A stretch of 64,000 bases of DNA from JAMQKA01 sp031569985. Its GTDB lineage: Bacteria; Bacteroidota; Rhodothermia; Balneolales; Balneolaceae. This document shows, one piece after another, positions 26,349-36,200 of the stretch (within the stretch, counting starts at the first letter, position 1; each line of letters starts with the position of its first letter). The stretch spans positions 124,001-188,000 of the forward strand of contig NZ_JAMQKA010000001.1 of NCBI RefSeq assembly GCF_031569985.1, in the 5' to 3' direction. The notes below the pieces were generated by a model that saw only the letters and a program-made list of their open reading frames with translations, searched no databases and was not told the DNA's origin. The position numbers and the translations under genes were made by a program.

Positions 26349-26996
26349 ATGCAAAAGAAGAATATACTGGTAGCAAACTTTCACAAAATTTTTAGAGATG
26401 GTATTATATCCATGCTCGAAGCTACCGAGGAGTTTAACGTACTGGAGGCAGCATCTCAAAAAAAAGTGATCGAATTATGTAAAAAGGAAACAGTTGATAT
26501 AATCATCCTCGACAACAAAAGCTCTGTAATAAAAAGTATACCCCTCATCAGTAAAATAACATCAGACTTCCCCAGTACCAGGGTTCTTACTTTGCTGACC
26601 AATATAGACCGGGCTAATATCAGGCAGCTGCGCCAGGAAGGGGCTTCTGGATATCTGTTGAAAAAATCGGGACGTGAGGAATTACTGCAGGCGGTTAATA
26701 CGCTCCTGGATGGTTCCACCTATGTCTGTGATGAAATTACCCTTTCGGTTATGCGAAACCTGGATGGCAATTCTTCCCCCCCGGAGACTCAACAAGAAAC
26801 ACATTCCCTTACCGATCGTGAGCTGGAGGTGCTTGCACTCATCGTAAATGAATACACCAATCCCGAGATTGCGGAAAAGCTTTCGATAAGTGTACGGACG
26901 GTGGATGCTCACAGGCGTAACTTATTACAAAAAACCGGAGTCAGGAATACAGCCGGCTTGGTGCGCCATGCTTTAAATAAAAATCTGCTGGATTAA
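26349..26996 (+). CDS. NarL/LuxR-type response regulator with degenerate acidic pocket (paralogue 1)
   Basis: A 215-residue regulator counted from ATG 26349; a TTG 33 bases upstream is less likely. The receiver (residues 1-120) starts ILVANFHKIFRDG where active receivers have ILIADDHKIFRDG, so the Mg-binding acid pair is lost. The phosphoacceptor position (IIILDNK) and the conserved Lys (GYLLKKSG) remain. The C-terminal LuxR HTH (LTDRELEVLALI, EIAEKLSISVRTVDAHRRN) is almost identical to those of the regulators at 28519 and 30229. It is probably phosphorylation-independent or poorly phosphorylated, perhaps competing with its intact paralogue for the same sites. Confidence 0.88.
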   Translation: MQKKNILVANFHKIFRDGIISMLEATEEFNVLEAASQKKVIELCKKETVDIIILDNKSSVIKSIPLISKITSDFPSTRVLTLLTNIDRANIRQLRQEGASGYLLKKSGREELLQAVNTLLDGSTYVCDEITLSVMRNLDGNSSPPETQQETHSLTDRELEVLALIVNEYTNPEIAEKLSISVRTVDAHRRNLLQKTGVRNTAGLVRHALNKNLLD

Positions 26997-27209
26997 TTCC
27001 CACCATTCTCTGTTTGTCTTACCTCAAGAAAGGCTTGTTAACCACGTTGAATTCTCTTAAAATTCCATGTGTGGGAATGGTGACATGTATGCAGCCTTGG
27101 CTGTATAGGTGGAGATAATATTGTTGTGGCGACAACCTGCATTTATCACCTGTAATCTCCATCAATTACGTTTATGCAGTTACGCCACTTCTCTGTGAGG
27201 GAGGCTATG

Positions 27210-28514
27210 ATGCCTAAAAAACTGACAGCATTTTCCATAACCTTTATTTACCTGGTTGTGGCTACCCTCTGGATCGCTCTTACCGATTTTGCCCTTGGTT
27301 ATTTCATTTCAGATCCGGGACCCCTGACCATTTTTCAAACCTATAAAGGGATCGCATACATTATTGTCACTTCGGTGGGATTGTACTGGCTTATCAAGAA
27401 GCATGACAAGCAGCTGAATATTAAAGAGGAGAAAATTAAAAAAAACATAGACATCCAACAGAGGGAACGTAAATATGCGGAGCAAAGGCTACAAGAGTCA
27501 GAAAAGAAATACAGGCTTCTTTTTGAGCAAAATCCGCAGCCGATGTGGATTTACAACCCTGAAACCCTGGCATTTGTCGAGGTTAATCAAGCAGCAATCT
27601 CCCACTACGGATACACCGAGGAGGAGTTCAAGAACATGACGATTAAAGATATCCGCCCCGAAAGTGATATCCCGGCCCTTCAAAAAACACTTACTGAAGT
27701 AATGGGTGAACACAGATATGGACAGGAATGGACTCATCAAAAAAAAGACGGAACCGTCATCAGCGTGAGTATCTCTTCAGGACCAATCGAATTTGAGGGA
27801 AATCAATTTCGATTGGTGGTGGCCAAGGATATTACAGAACAAAAGAAAGCGGAAAAACAGCTGCTTAATTCTCTTATTGAGGGAGAAGAGCGGGAACGTA
27901 AACGCATTGCCAAAGAGCTGCATGATGGACTGGGGCAATATCTAAGTGCTTCAAACATGAATTTTGAGGCGATCAGGGAGGATATCGCCGACCTGCCGGA
28001 GAAACGGGTTAAACAGTTTCAAAATGGAATTAATTTACTCCAGGCCGCTATTGGGGAGACGCGCAACATAGCCCACAACCTCATGCCAAGTGCGATAGAA
28101 GATTATGGTCTTGAACTGGCTGTGCGTGCACTGGTAGATCATCTACGGAAAAGCAGTGATATTACATACAGCTACAGTTCCAAGCTGGAAGGATTAGCGC
28201 TCAAGCAGCAAACCCAAATTAACCTTTACCGGGTCATCCAGGAAGCGCTGAGCAATGCGGTTAAACACTCCCAATGCCAAAAAATATCTCTGCAACTTTA
28301 TAAACATGATAATATCATAACCTGTATGATTGAGGATGACGGTGTAGGGTATAACATTAACAGCTCTACAGAAAACCGGGGAATGGGAATCAGGAGTATG
28401 AAAACCCGGATTGACACTCTGTCCGGAGATATCGAATTTAATAGTGTCCCCGGTAAAGGGATGTCAATACTGCTTGAGCTACCCGTATCATCAAATATTA
28501 AAACCCAGGAGTAG
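27210..28514 (+). CDS. Membrane PAS sensor histidine kinase, NarX/HisKA_3 type
   Basis: A 434-residue kinase with start chosen at ATG 27210 behind GAGGGAGG. Two TM helices (about residues 8-32 and 45-65) and a short coiled coil lead into one PAS domain (about 95-215, LFEQNPQPMWIYNPETLAFVE). The HisKA_3 dimerisation helix follows, with phosphoacceptor H238 in AKELHDGLGQYLS, and an ATPase domain (VIQEALSNAVKHS, DDGVGYN, GMGIRSMKTR). HisKA_3 kinases pair with NarL-type regulators. The intact regulator begins 4 bases after this stop, so the pair is a clear two-component system. Confidence 0.92.
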   Translation: MPKKLTAFSITFIYLVVATLWIALTDFALGYFISDPGPLTIFQTYKGIAYIIVTSVGLYWLIKKHDKQLNIKEEKIKKNIDIQQRERKYAEQRLQESEKKYRLLFEQNPQPMWIYNPETLAFVEVNQAAISHYGYTEEEFKNMTIKDIRPESDIPALQKTLTEVMGEHRYGQEWTHQKKDGTVISVSISSGPIEFEGNQFRLVVAKDITEQKKAEKQLLNSLIEGEERERKRIAKELHDGLGQYLSASNMNFEAIREDIADLPEKRVKQFQNGINLLQAAIGETRNIAHNLMPSAIEDYGLELAVRALVDHLRKSSDITYSYSSKLEGLALKQQTQINLYRVIQEALSNAVKHSQCQKISLQLYKHDNIITCMIEDDGVGYNINSSTENRGMGIRSMKTRIDTLSGDIEFNSVPGKGMSILLELPVSSNIKTQE

Positions 28515-28518
28515 CACC

Positions 28519-29169
28519 ATGGCTACAATTCAAATCATGATTGCTGATGACCACAAAATCATTAGGGACGGCATCAAATCCATGCTGGAAAACAAGCACG
28601 GTTTTGATATTGTTGCTGAAGCCACCGATGGCGAAGAGGCGATTGCACAGTGCGCTGACACGGGGATTGACCTCATCATCATGGATGTCAATATGCCGGG
28701 GAAAAATGGAATCGAAGCAACCCAGCATATCAAGAGAAAATATCCCGAGATCAAAATATTAGCCCTGACTATGATGAAAGAGGATGAGCATATTCGCCAA
28801 ATGATACAGGCCGGGGCTTCGGGTTATATTTTGAAAAATTCGGGTAGTGACGAGCTTGTTGAAGCAATTGAAAAGGTAATGGACGACAAACACTACTTCA
28901 GCAGCGATGCCACCTACTCTGTTATGATGGACCTGGTGGAAACGGGAGGCAAGAAAAAAAAGTCGGGGGATCCCACTGATCTTACCGACCGTGAGCTGGA
29001 AGTGCTTGAGCTTATCACTCACGAATACACCAACCAGGAAATTGCCGAAGAGCTTACCATCAGTGTCCGAACGGTTGACGCACATCGACGAAATATACTG
29101 CAAAAAACAGGTGCCCGTAATGCGGCCGGGCTGGTCCGTTTTGCTTTGGAAAACAATCTGTTCGACTAA
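28519..29169 (+). CDS. NarL/LuxR-type response regulator, intact receiver (paralogue 2)
   Basis: A 216-residue regulator. The receiver has the full acidic pair (IMIADDHKIIRDG), phosphoacceptor in LIIMDVNMPGKNG (Asp at about residue 56) and Lys in GYILKNSG. The LuxR-type HTH has the recognition segment EIAEELTISVRTVDAHRRN. The start is ATG 28519 just after the kinase stop; a longer in-frame opening inside the kinase gene is rejected. It is the obvious partner of the NarX-type kinase and probably controls this island. Confidence 0.93.
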   Translation: MATIQIMIADDHKIIRDGIKSMLENKHGFDIVAEATDGEEAIAQCADTGIDLIIMDVNMPGKNGIEATQHIKRKYPEIKILALTMMKEDEHIRQMIQAGASGYILKNSGSDELVEAIEKVMDDKHYFSSDATYSVMMDLVETGGKKKKSGDPTDLTDRELEVLELITHEYTNQEIAEELTISVRTVDAHRRNILQKTGARNAAGLVRFALENNLFD

Positions 29170-29172
29170 ATA

Positions 29173-29203
29173 CACCTAGGTGCATTTACCTACTTTAATT
29201 TAG
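29173..29203. promoter_or_regulatory. Candidate regulator site B
   Basis: A perfect 10-bp palindrome CACCTAGGTG (29173-29182) is followed by TACCTACTTTAATTTAG (29187-29203), the block shared with 26043-26061. It lies 167 bases upstream of the HTH-less pseudo-receiver gene. Confidence 0.35.
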
Positions 29204-29369
29204 CATATTCCCTCTATACCACCCTTCCCGTGGAATACCTACATTTAATTTTGCTTACAACTGTCGGGGGTGAGCTTCCAACCTCGCAGTTCATAGTTTT
29301 TATCCTGTTCAAGCTGCGCAGAGCTCGGTATCAACCTTATTAGAACGGACCGATTTATTAATTGAAATA

Positions 29370-29756
29370 ATGATGAAAATTCTACTCATTGGTGAAAAAA
29401 ATGAACTAAATGATACAGTCGTGGATGTTCTTTCCACTCAGCCCGATTTCAGTGTCGAAAGTTGTCCCCCTTCAACATTTCCCGAAAAGTTGGGCAATGG
29501 TGCAGCGAAAGACCTCGATATTCTGATTGCCGATCTGACAGCTTTTGATACAAAACCTGTGGAAACGATAATCAATCTTAAAAAACTTGGGCTGGATTGC
29601 GCGCTTCTTGCCGTTCATGTTTACACCTCCGCTCATTTTATAGAACCTTTGCTAAAGGCCGGTGCCCAAGGATACCTGCCCTCGGCCACAACAAAAAAAG
29701 AGATGATGGAAGCTATTGAGAAACTGTCCCATGGGGATAAATACCCGTTATTTTAA
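29370..29756 (+). CDS. HTH-less pseudo-receiver protein 1
   Basis: A 128-residue CheY-fold protein without an output domain. The acid pair is replaced (LLIGEKNEL). A possible phosphoacceptor Asp survives in ILIADLTAFD, but the conserved Lys is replaced by Pro (GYLPSATTKKE). It is therefore not expected to be phosphorylated normally. A similar pseudo-receiver is encoded at 31092 with the same IGxxNxxND and YLP features. It may bind kinases or regulators as an adaptor (inference). The first two codons are both ATG; the second (29373) is a possible start. Confidence 0.75.
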   Translation: MMKILLIGEKNELNDTVVDVLSTQPDFSVESCPPSTFPEKLGNGAAKDLDILIADLTAFDTKPVETIINLKKLGLDCALLAVHVYTSAHFIEPLLKAGAQGYLPSATTKKEMMEAIEKLSHGDKYPLF

Positions 29757-30228
29757 CTTATCCCCTTCTTCTTGCCCATTCAGACAAGCTTATCAAGCCT
29801 ATTCTGCTTAACCCCCAGTGTAATGTTTTCTGCATAGCTTAAAGAATAAAAGAACTGAATTTAACAGGTACCTCACTGGTGGGAACTCTAAGTTTTAATG
29901 AGACTAAGAAACTAAAAGACACCCTTAAACAAGGAGGTCGCAAGCTGGTAAAACCGACTCTTTGCTAAGTTACCTCATATGGCCTTCTGGACCACTAGCA
30001 TAAACCTTATAAATATACCCATCTGAAAAAAAGAAAGGATCATTTATAAATACATCGCTATACTAGGGTAAATACTGATTAGTGATTTAGGTTGTTTACC
30101 CTATGTACATTTTCTTTCAAATGGCTTACCCTTTCTAAGATACAATATTAAAAAGATTAAGAGGTTTGCACCTGCAAGAAACTGTAGGATGCTAAAATTA
30201 TTTCATCTACTATTTTATATATTATTAT
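29757..30228. other. Intergenic region with TTTACCCTA inverted repeat
   Basis: These 472 AT-rich bases upstream of the third regulator hold no credible gene. An AAGGAGGTCGC stretch at about 29930 resembles a ribosome-binding site but no open frame follows. The clear structure is the inverted repeat at 30064-30103. Confidence 0.45.
30064..30103. promoter_or_regulatory. Inverted repeat TAGGGTAAA/TTTACCCTA, operator candidate
   Basis: A perfect 9-bp inverted repeat, TAGGGTAAA (30064-30072) and TTTACCCTA (30095-30103), is separated by 22 bases, so half-site centres lie 31 bases apart, about three helical turns. It sits 126 bases upstream of the third LuxR-type regulator. This geometry fits two dimers or one bridging regulator on one DNA face. 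Confidence 0.45.
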
Positions 30229-30894
30229 ATGTTGAAAGGTACAGCTAACATACTCATTGCAATCAAAGAGCAACTCATTGCAGAAGGGATCAAGGCTTTA
30301 CTTGAACGTAAGCTTGACTGTAATAATTTTCTGTCTGAAATAGAAAATGAGGAGCAGTTGCTGGCATTTTGCAAAAAGAAAAACATAGATATTATCATAC
30401 TTGACATGGACTGTCGGGAGATAAGTTGTGCTCATTTTATTCAACAACTGTCTTCCAGGGAAGCTAAGGATGTTCCGGTATTGCTTATTACCAAAGGGGA
30501 TAATAAACGTGAGCTGCAAAAAGCCGTCGCTGCAGGTGCCAAAGGAGTGGTGCTAAAAAGTTCAGGGATTGACAACCTGTGTAAAGCACTCCAAAGCATT
30601 AAAAAAGACGGGTACTTTTTCTGTGACAAAGCGGTCTATAAACTTGTCCACAACTACATTGACAGCAATGAGACGAATATTGACAGCAAGGGTGAGCTTT
30701 TAACTGATCGAGAACTTGAAGTCCTGGAATTGATCTGCCAGGAATTTACCAATCGCGAGATTGCTGAAAAACTACAAATAAGCGTTCGAACCGTTGATTC
30801 CCACAGAAGCAACCTCCTGAAAAAAACCGATTCAAAAAATACTGTAGGCCTGGTTAAATATGCCTTTAAAAACAATCTTGTCGATACCTCCTGA
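30229..30894 (+). CDS. NarL/LuxR-type response regulator with degenerate pocket (paralogue 3)
   Basis: A 221-residue regulator. The receiver starts ILIAIKEQLIAEG, lacking the acid pair, while IIILDMDC keeps a possible phosphoacceptor Asp and VVLKSSG keeps the Lys. The LuxR HTH (LTDRELEVLELI, EIAEKLQISVRTVDSHRSN) is again nearly identical to the other two, with His-Arg-Ser in place of His-Arg-Arg. All three end in N-x-x-GLV-x-x-A-x-x-NL. The gene has its own upstream inverted repeat. It is likely to be a phosphorylation-independent paralogue. Confidence 0.87.
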   Translation: MLKGTANILIAIKEQLIAEGIKALLERKLDCNNFLSEIENEEQLLAFCKKKNIDIIILDMDCREISCAHFIQQLSSREAKDVPVLLITKGDNKRELQKAVAAGAKGVVLKSSGIDNLCKALQSIKKDGYFFCDKAVYKLVHNYIDSNETNIDSKGELLTDRELEVLELICQEFTNREIAEKLQISVRTVDSHRSNLLKKTDSKNTVGLVKYAFKNNLVDTS

Positions 30895-31091
30895 TTCACC
30901 GACCGGCCAGTGAAAAGCATTTCTTTGGTTTGGCATCTATTTCTCTTAACATGGGTACTATATAAATATTTACTCCGCTTATTATATGTTGCACTTGTTT
31001 GGCTAGTTCCACTCAAGGCTTTTATCGCCGTCATTCAAATAAGTCACCTCTATTAACGACGGTAACCAAAGTTGTATTCATTACCAAGATT

Positions 31092-31460
31092 ATGCCCATA
31101 CTATTTATTGGGAAAACAAATTTAAGAAATGATTCTATAAAAGAGCTTATACGGGCCAGGGATGGTAATGACGTCAATCACATTGATCCTCAACAACTAA
31201 CCGCATTTGTCAATAAGAACAGTGGTAATAAAAATCGTTATCAAACTATAATCATAGATTTGCATTCCTTTGCGTTACCCCCTTTAAAAGTCATTTCCCT
31301 TATCAGAGACTCTGTTAAAATTAAGCGTTTAATTGTTATAAACGGTCCGGGCCAAGAATCAAAATTGGAACCGATTATTAAGAACCGAACAAATTATTAT
31401 CTGCCCCATAATTTTGAAATTGAGGAATTATTCAAGGCATTGGAAAAGCAGCTCCAGTAA
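31092..31460 (+). CDS. HTH-less pseudo-receiver protein 2
   Basis: A 122-residue CheY-like protein with start placed at ATG 31092; an upstream TTG is unlikely. It starts ILFIGKTNLRNDS, without the acid pair, keeps an Asp in IIIDLHSF, and has YYLPHN where the conserved Lys should be. These substitutions match pseudo-receiver 1 closely, so the two derive from one duplication or are under the same constraint. No output domain is present. Confidence 0.72.
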   Translation: MPILFIGKTNLRNDSIKELIRARDGNDVNHIDPQQLTAFVNKNSGNKNRYQTIIIDLHSFALPPLKVISLIRDSVKIKRLIVINGPGQESKLEPIIKNRTNYYLPHNFEIEELFKALEKQLQ

Positions 31461-31789
31461 CAATTAAAGAGGGCCTTGAAAAACCGGTATTTTCTTCAGG
31501 TCAAAGCCTGATCGAATTCGGAACCGAAGTTTATAACCCATAAAAAAAGATTTCGAATTCGCGAAAATGCCAACATTGGGCAACACAACAGTTTTGCAAA
31601 GGCCTCTTAAAGTACCTATGAAATAATCTCTTCCTCGTAGGTGAAAACACCCCCTTTAACAATTAGGTTGTTTGTCTGATTCTAACTTCTGAAATAATCC
31701 TTACACTTTCTCGTGATTAGAAAAGGGGAAGATCTACAGACTAATCTACCAAATGGCCATCTCCCCTTGTCATTAAAATAAAAAATCAG
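31461..31789. other. Upstream region of the KaiC-like gene
   Basis: These 329 bases hold no gene. TACCTAT at 31613-31619, a match to the NarL-type heptamer TACYYMT, and TAGGT at 31638-31642 form another ACCTA/TAGGT dyad with an 18-base spacer. TTCGAATTCG-type short palindromes occur near 31510-31560. A promoter for the KaiC-like gene is expected here. Confidence 0.4.
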
Positions 31790-33220
31790 ATGCATCATAA
31801 GATATCTACAGGCATTCGGGGGCTGGATGAAATTTTACTCGGTGGTTTTATACCCAACCGCTCCTACCTGCTGCAGGGCGGACCCGGCAGCGGAAAATCA
31901 ACGATCGCTTATCACTTTTTACAACAAGCGGCATCAAACGGTGATAAGGCACTGTTCATAACGCTCGGAGAACCGGCCGAAAATGTTAAAGAAAATGCGA
32001 AACAAGTTGGCATAGATCTTTCGGAAGTAGAATTCCTGGATCTCACGCCCAGTGCCAACCTGAGTGAAGCTGCTAAAAGCTATAATGTATTCACTTCCAC
32101 AGAGGTTGAACAACAGCCCATAATTGAGGCGATCACGGATGCTGTTGAAAAGCATAGTCCCAAACGGGTCGTCTTTGACTCCATCACCATGCTTCGTTTT
32201 TTAAACCGGGATGCTTTTCAGTATCGCAATCTCGGCCTCTCTTTAGTGAAATATATCGCCCAACAAGAAGCCACCATGCTGATCATTTCCGAATCAGCTG
32301 AACATGTTTCAGATCAGGATTCCGTATTCTGGGTGGACGGGGTTATCAACGTTCAGTATTCTCCGGGTTGGCGAAAGCTGGAGGTGTCCAAATACCGGGG
32401 GTCAGACTTTATGCAAGGTACACACGCTTTTAAAATTTCGGGAGAAGGGTTGGAAATTTACCCCCGCCTGCAGCCGAATAAATATGAACGGCATTTTGAA
32501 GAGGAAGTTCTTTCCTCCGGTATTGATGAAATTGACAACCTGCTTTACGGAGGCCTTGAAAAAGGAACAACGACCCTTATCACCGGGGCCAGCGGGGTTG
32601 GCAAAACCAACCTGGGAATCCAATTTATGAAGGAGGCGGCTTCCCGTAACGAACGCTCAGCAATATACACCTTCGAGGAGTCAAAAGAGCTGATCCGCCG
32701 CCGTTCCAATGCGATCAATATCCCGGTCGACGAAATGATCAGGGAGGGTAATTTAAAAATCGTTCCGGTAGAACCGCTCTCATATTCTCCGGATGAATTT
32801 GCCAGTATGGTCCGCAAAGATGTGGAACAAAATGACACCCGCATGGTCATGATTGATACTATGGGAGGTTACGGCCTGGCAGTCAGGCAGGAAGATACGC
32901 TGGAACGGCTGCACTCTCTTTCCGTTTATCTCCAAAATATGGGGGCGACCACGTTACTGATTAATGAATCCCAGGATATTACGGGCAACTTGTCGACGAC
33001 GAGTATCAATGCCAGCTACCTGGCCGATAATATTATTTTCCTGCGCTACCTGGAGATCAATGGCGAAATGAAGAAAGCAATCGGTGTACTAAAAAAACGG
33101 TTGAGCGATTTTGAAAAATCGATCCGGGAGTTCGTGATAACCTCTGAAGGTATAAAAGTAGGTCAACCTCTGACGAACCTGCGTGGCATCTTAAGCGGCG
33201 TCCCCGAATTTATTAAATAG
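31790..33220 (+). CDS. KaiC-like double-RecA ATPase
   Basis: A 476-residue protein with two tandem RecA/KaiC domains. The first has Walker A G30-GPGSGK36-S and Walker B VVFDSI; the second has G266-ASGVGK272-T and VMIDTMGG. The catalytic Glu pair is intact in domain 2 (YTFEESKEL), but in domain 1 the first Glu is Gly (ITLGEPAEN). The region matching the S431/T432 phosphosites of cyanobacterial KaiC reads NASYLADN, so Ser is kept and Thr is replaced by Tyr in my alignment. It is shorter than KaiC (519) mainly at the C-terminal tail. kaiA and kaiB are absent nearby. The LOV kinase gene follows after 29 bases, implying a shared pathway. Confidence 0.9.
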   Translation: MHHKISTGIRGLDEILLGGFIPNRSYLLQGGPGSGKSTIAYHFLQQAASNGDKALFITLGEPAENVKENAKQVGIDLSEVEFLDLTPSANLSEAAKSYNVFTSTEVEQQPIIEAITDAVEKHSPKRVVFDSITMLRFLNRDAFQYRNLGLSLVKYIAQQEATMLIISESAEHVSDQDSVFWVDGVINVQYSPGWRKLEVSKYRGSDFMQGTHAFKISGEGLEIYPRLQPNKYERHFEEEVLSSGIDEIDNLLYGGLEKGTTTLITGASGVGKTNLGIQFMKEAASRNERSAIYTFEESKELIRRRSNAINIPVDEMIREGNLKIVPVEPLSYSPDEFASMVRKDVEQNDTRMVMIDTMGGYGLAVRQEDTLERLHSLSVYLQNMGATTLLINESQDITGNLSTTSINASYLADNIIFLRYLEINGEMKKAIGVLKKRLSDFEKSIREFVITSEGIKVGQPLTNLRGILSGVPEFIK

Positions 33221-33249
33221 CTACAATATGCAGTATATCACAAAAAAGT

Positions 33250-36200
33250 ATGTGGCCTTCAACTGAACATTTTACTATGACAGCCTGCCGGGAGGAGAGC
33301 CCTGTCATTCTGCTGGCTGTGGCCAATAGTGAAGACCGCAGGTTGATTAAAAAATATCTGGGCGACGATTACGTCGTAACGGTGCCGGATGGCCTAATTA
33401 TAGAACAAGCGTTCGATATCTGCATCGTGGATGACGCAATCATACAGCAAAATCGTAATGTTTTCCTTGCACATAAAGAAGAGGCAGCCCCGCTATTTCT
33501 CCCAATTTTGCTGTTATCAGACAACAAACGGAGGGTCAGATCCAACGCAACAGTGTTGGAGTTTGTGGATGACGTGATTCATATCCCGATCACCACGAGC
33601 CTGTTAAAGTCACGGATACAGCAACTGCTTCGTACCCGCCAGTACTCGTTAAAACTGAACCAAAAAAACCAACAGCTCGAGGAAAAGAACCGGCAGCTCC
33701 GTATTTACGAACAGGCTATCAACTCTACAAATGCCGGTGTCTTAATAACCGATGCCAACAAAGAGGACAACCCCATTGTCTTTTGCAACGAGGGGTTTAA
33801 AAATCTCACCGGGTATTCTGAAGAGGAAATCCTGGGACGAAACTGCCGATTTCTACAGGACCACGATCGCAGTCAGGAATCGATTAAAGAGATACGCTCA
33901 ATTATAGATTCCGGTGACCAGGGAAATGTAATCATAAGAAACTACCAGAAAGATGGAACACTGTTTTGGAATGAACTGAGCATAGCTCCCATCACCGACA
34001 AAAATGATACAATCACCCACTTTGTGGGAATACAAAGAGATATCACACAGCTTATAGAGACCCAGCAAAAGCTGCAGGAAGAGAAAGAGCGGTATCGCCT
34101 GATTACGGAAAATTCCACGGATATGATCTCACGCCATGCCCCGGATGGCACCTATCTCTACGTTACGCCGTCATCGGAACAGCTCATTGGGTTTACCCCC
34201 GATGAACTAGTGGGGAAAAATGCCTATGAATTCTTTCATCCGGATGATATTCCAGAAATCGCTCAAAAACACAGCTTCATTTCCGCCAGCTCAAATTCAA
34301 ACCCAATAACTTATCGTATTAAAACCAAAAGTGGCAGTTACAAATGGGTGGAAACAGCCAGCCGTACGGTATTGGACCCGCAATCAGAACGTTTGATAGA
34401 AATTCAGGCCAGCACCCGGGATGTCTCTGAACGCAAGGAGTATGAACATAAACTGGAAAAAGAGCGAAACCTGTTCAAAAAACTAACCCAATCCAGCCCG
34501 ATCGGCATCGCCATTATTGCAACTGACGGGCAGATCTCTTTTGCCAACAACAAAGCAGAGCAGATTCTGGGCCTTACCAAAAGTGAAATTAAAGAGCTTA
34601 CCTACAACGACCCAAAATGGAATATAACCGGGCTTGACGGTGAACCCTTTCCCGTAGAAAAGCTCCCTTTCCGGCAGGTTATGGATACCGAAGAAGCTGT
34701 ATATGATGTGCGGCACGCCATTGAATGGTCCGATGGGCAACGAAAGCTTTTGTCAATCAATGCGGCACCGCTCACTGGTGCTGACGGGAGTATTGAAGGG
34801 GTTATTGCCTCACTGATCGACATCACAAAGCAAACAAAGCAGGAACGAAAGCTGAAAGAAGAACAAGAGTTCATCAGCACTGCTATTGAAAGCCAGCCGG
34901 GCATCTTCTTTCTGGTAAATGAAGAGATGGATTTTGTGCTCTGGAATAATGCCATGGAACAAGAACTTGGGTACAGTGGTGAAGAAATTGAACAGATGCA
35001 CCCGCTGGAATTTTTCAAAGATACTGACCACTCTCTCATCCAATCCAAGATTGATGAAACTTTAAGATCCGGTAGTGCTGAAGTTGAGATAGAAATCATC
35101 AGTAAATCGGGGGAACCCATCCACTACTTTATAATGGGCACTAAACTCAAACGGGAGAATGGTACATTTATCATTGGGTCGGCGGTTAATACAGAAGAAC
35201 GCGTTCGGGCGGAACGCAAACTCAGAGAAAGCGAACAGCGATGGGAGCTGTTGATTCAAAAGGATCCTAATATGGTGTTGTTGTCTGACAGGGATCGAAT
35301 AATCAAGTTTATCAATCCTGCAGGCACGGAGCTGTTTGGCAAAGAAGATCCGGCAGAACTTATCGGCCGGCCCTGGTCAGATTTTCTCACCCTTGAAGAT
35401 CAAGAGCTTAACAAGCAAAGAATAGAACGTGCCTACCGTGGAGAACACCTTGAACCCCATGTCTTTAAAGTTAAGACATGGGACGGGCGCGACCTCTACC
35501 TTGAACTACAGGGCGTTCCTATAGAATATCAAAATGAAAAGGTCATAATGACTGTGGGGCAGGATGCAACTGAGCGAATTAGGTACGAAAAAGAGCTTGA
35601 GCAATCGCTGGCAGAAAAAAACACCCTCCTGCAGGAAGTACATCACCGGGTAAAAAACAACCTGGCTGTCGTTTCCGGTCTGCTGGAGATACAAGCTGGT
35701 GATGTCGATAATGAGGAGATGAAAGAGGTATTAATGAATAGCCAGATGCGCATTCAATCCATTGCAAACGTGCATGAGCTTATCTACCAACAGGATGAAC
35801 TCAACTATATAGATTTCAGCTCCTATATCCAACGACTGACAAAATCAACAGAGTCAATATATTGGAACAGGAAACTGGATCTTAAATTCAAGCTTGACCT
35901 GGAGCCGGTGATGATCAGCCTGGACCAGGCGGTACCCTGCGGAATGGTCCTCAATGAGCTGATCACCAATTCCATCAAACACGCTTTTCCCAGGCAAAAG
36001 GAAGGTACCGTTTCAATCGAACTCAGGAAGAATTCCAAAGAAGAAAAGGTACACATTGTCTTATCCGACAATGGGGTAGGAATTCCAGACACATATGATC
36101 TGAAAAAAGAAAAAACGATGGGGAGCACGATAATTGCTCTTCTTACACAACAACTCAAAGCCGACCTTAAATATTCGGGAACAGATGAGGGCTCCAGGTT

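Noticed and set aside
31790..33220. A full kaiABC-type circadian clock
   Set aside because: Only a KaiC-like protein is present; no kaiA or kaiB frame is found nearby and the phosphosite pair differs. A clock is not claimed.
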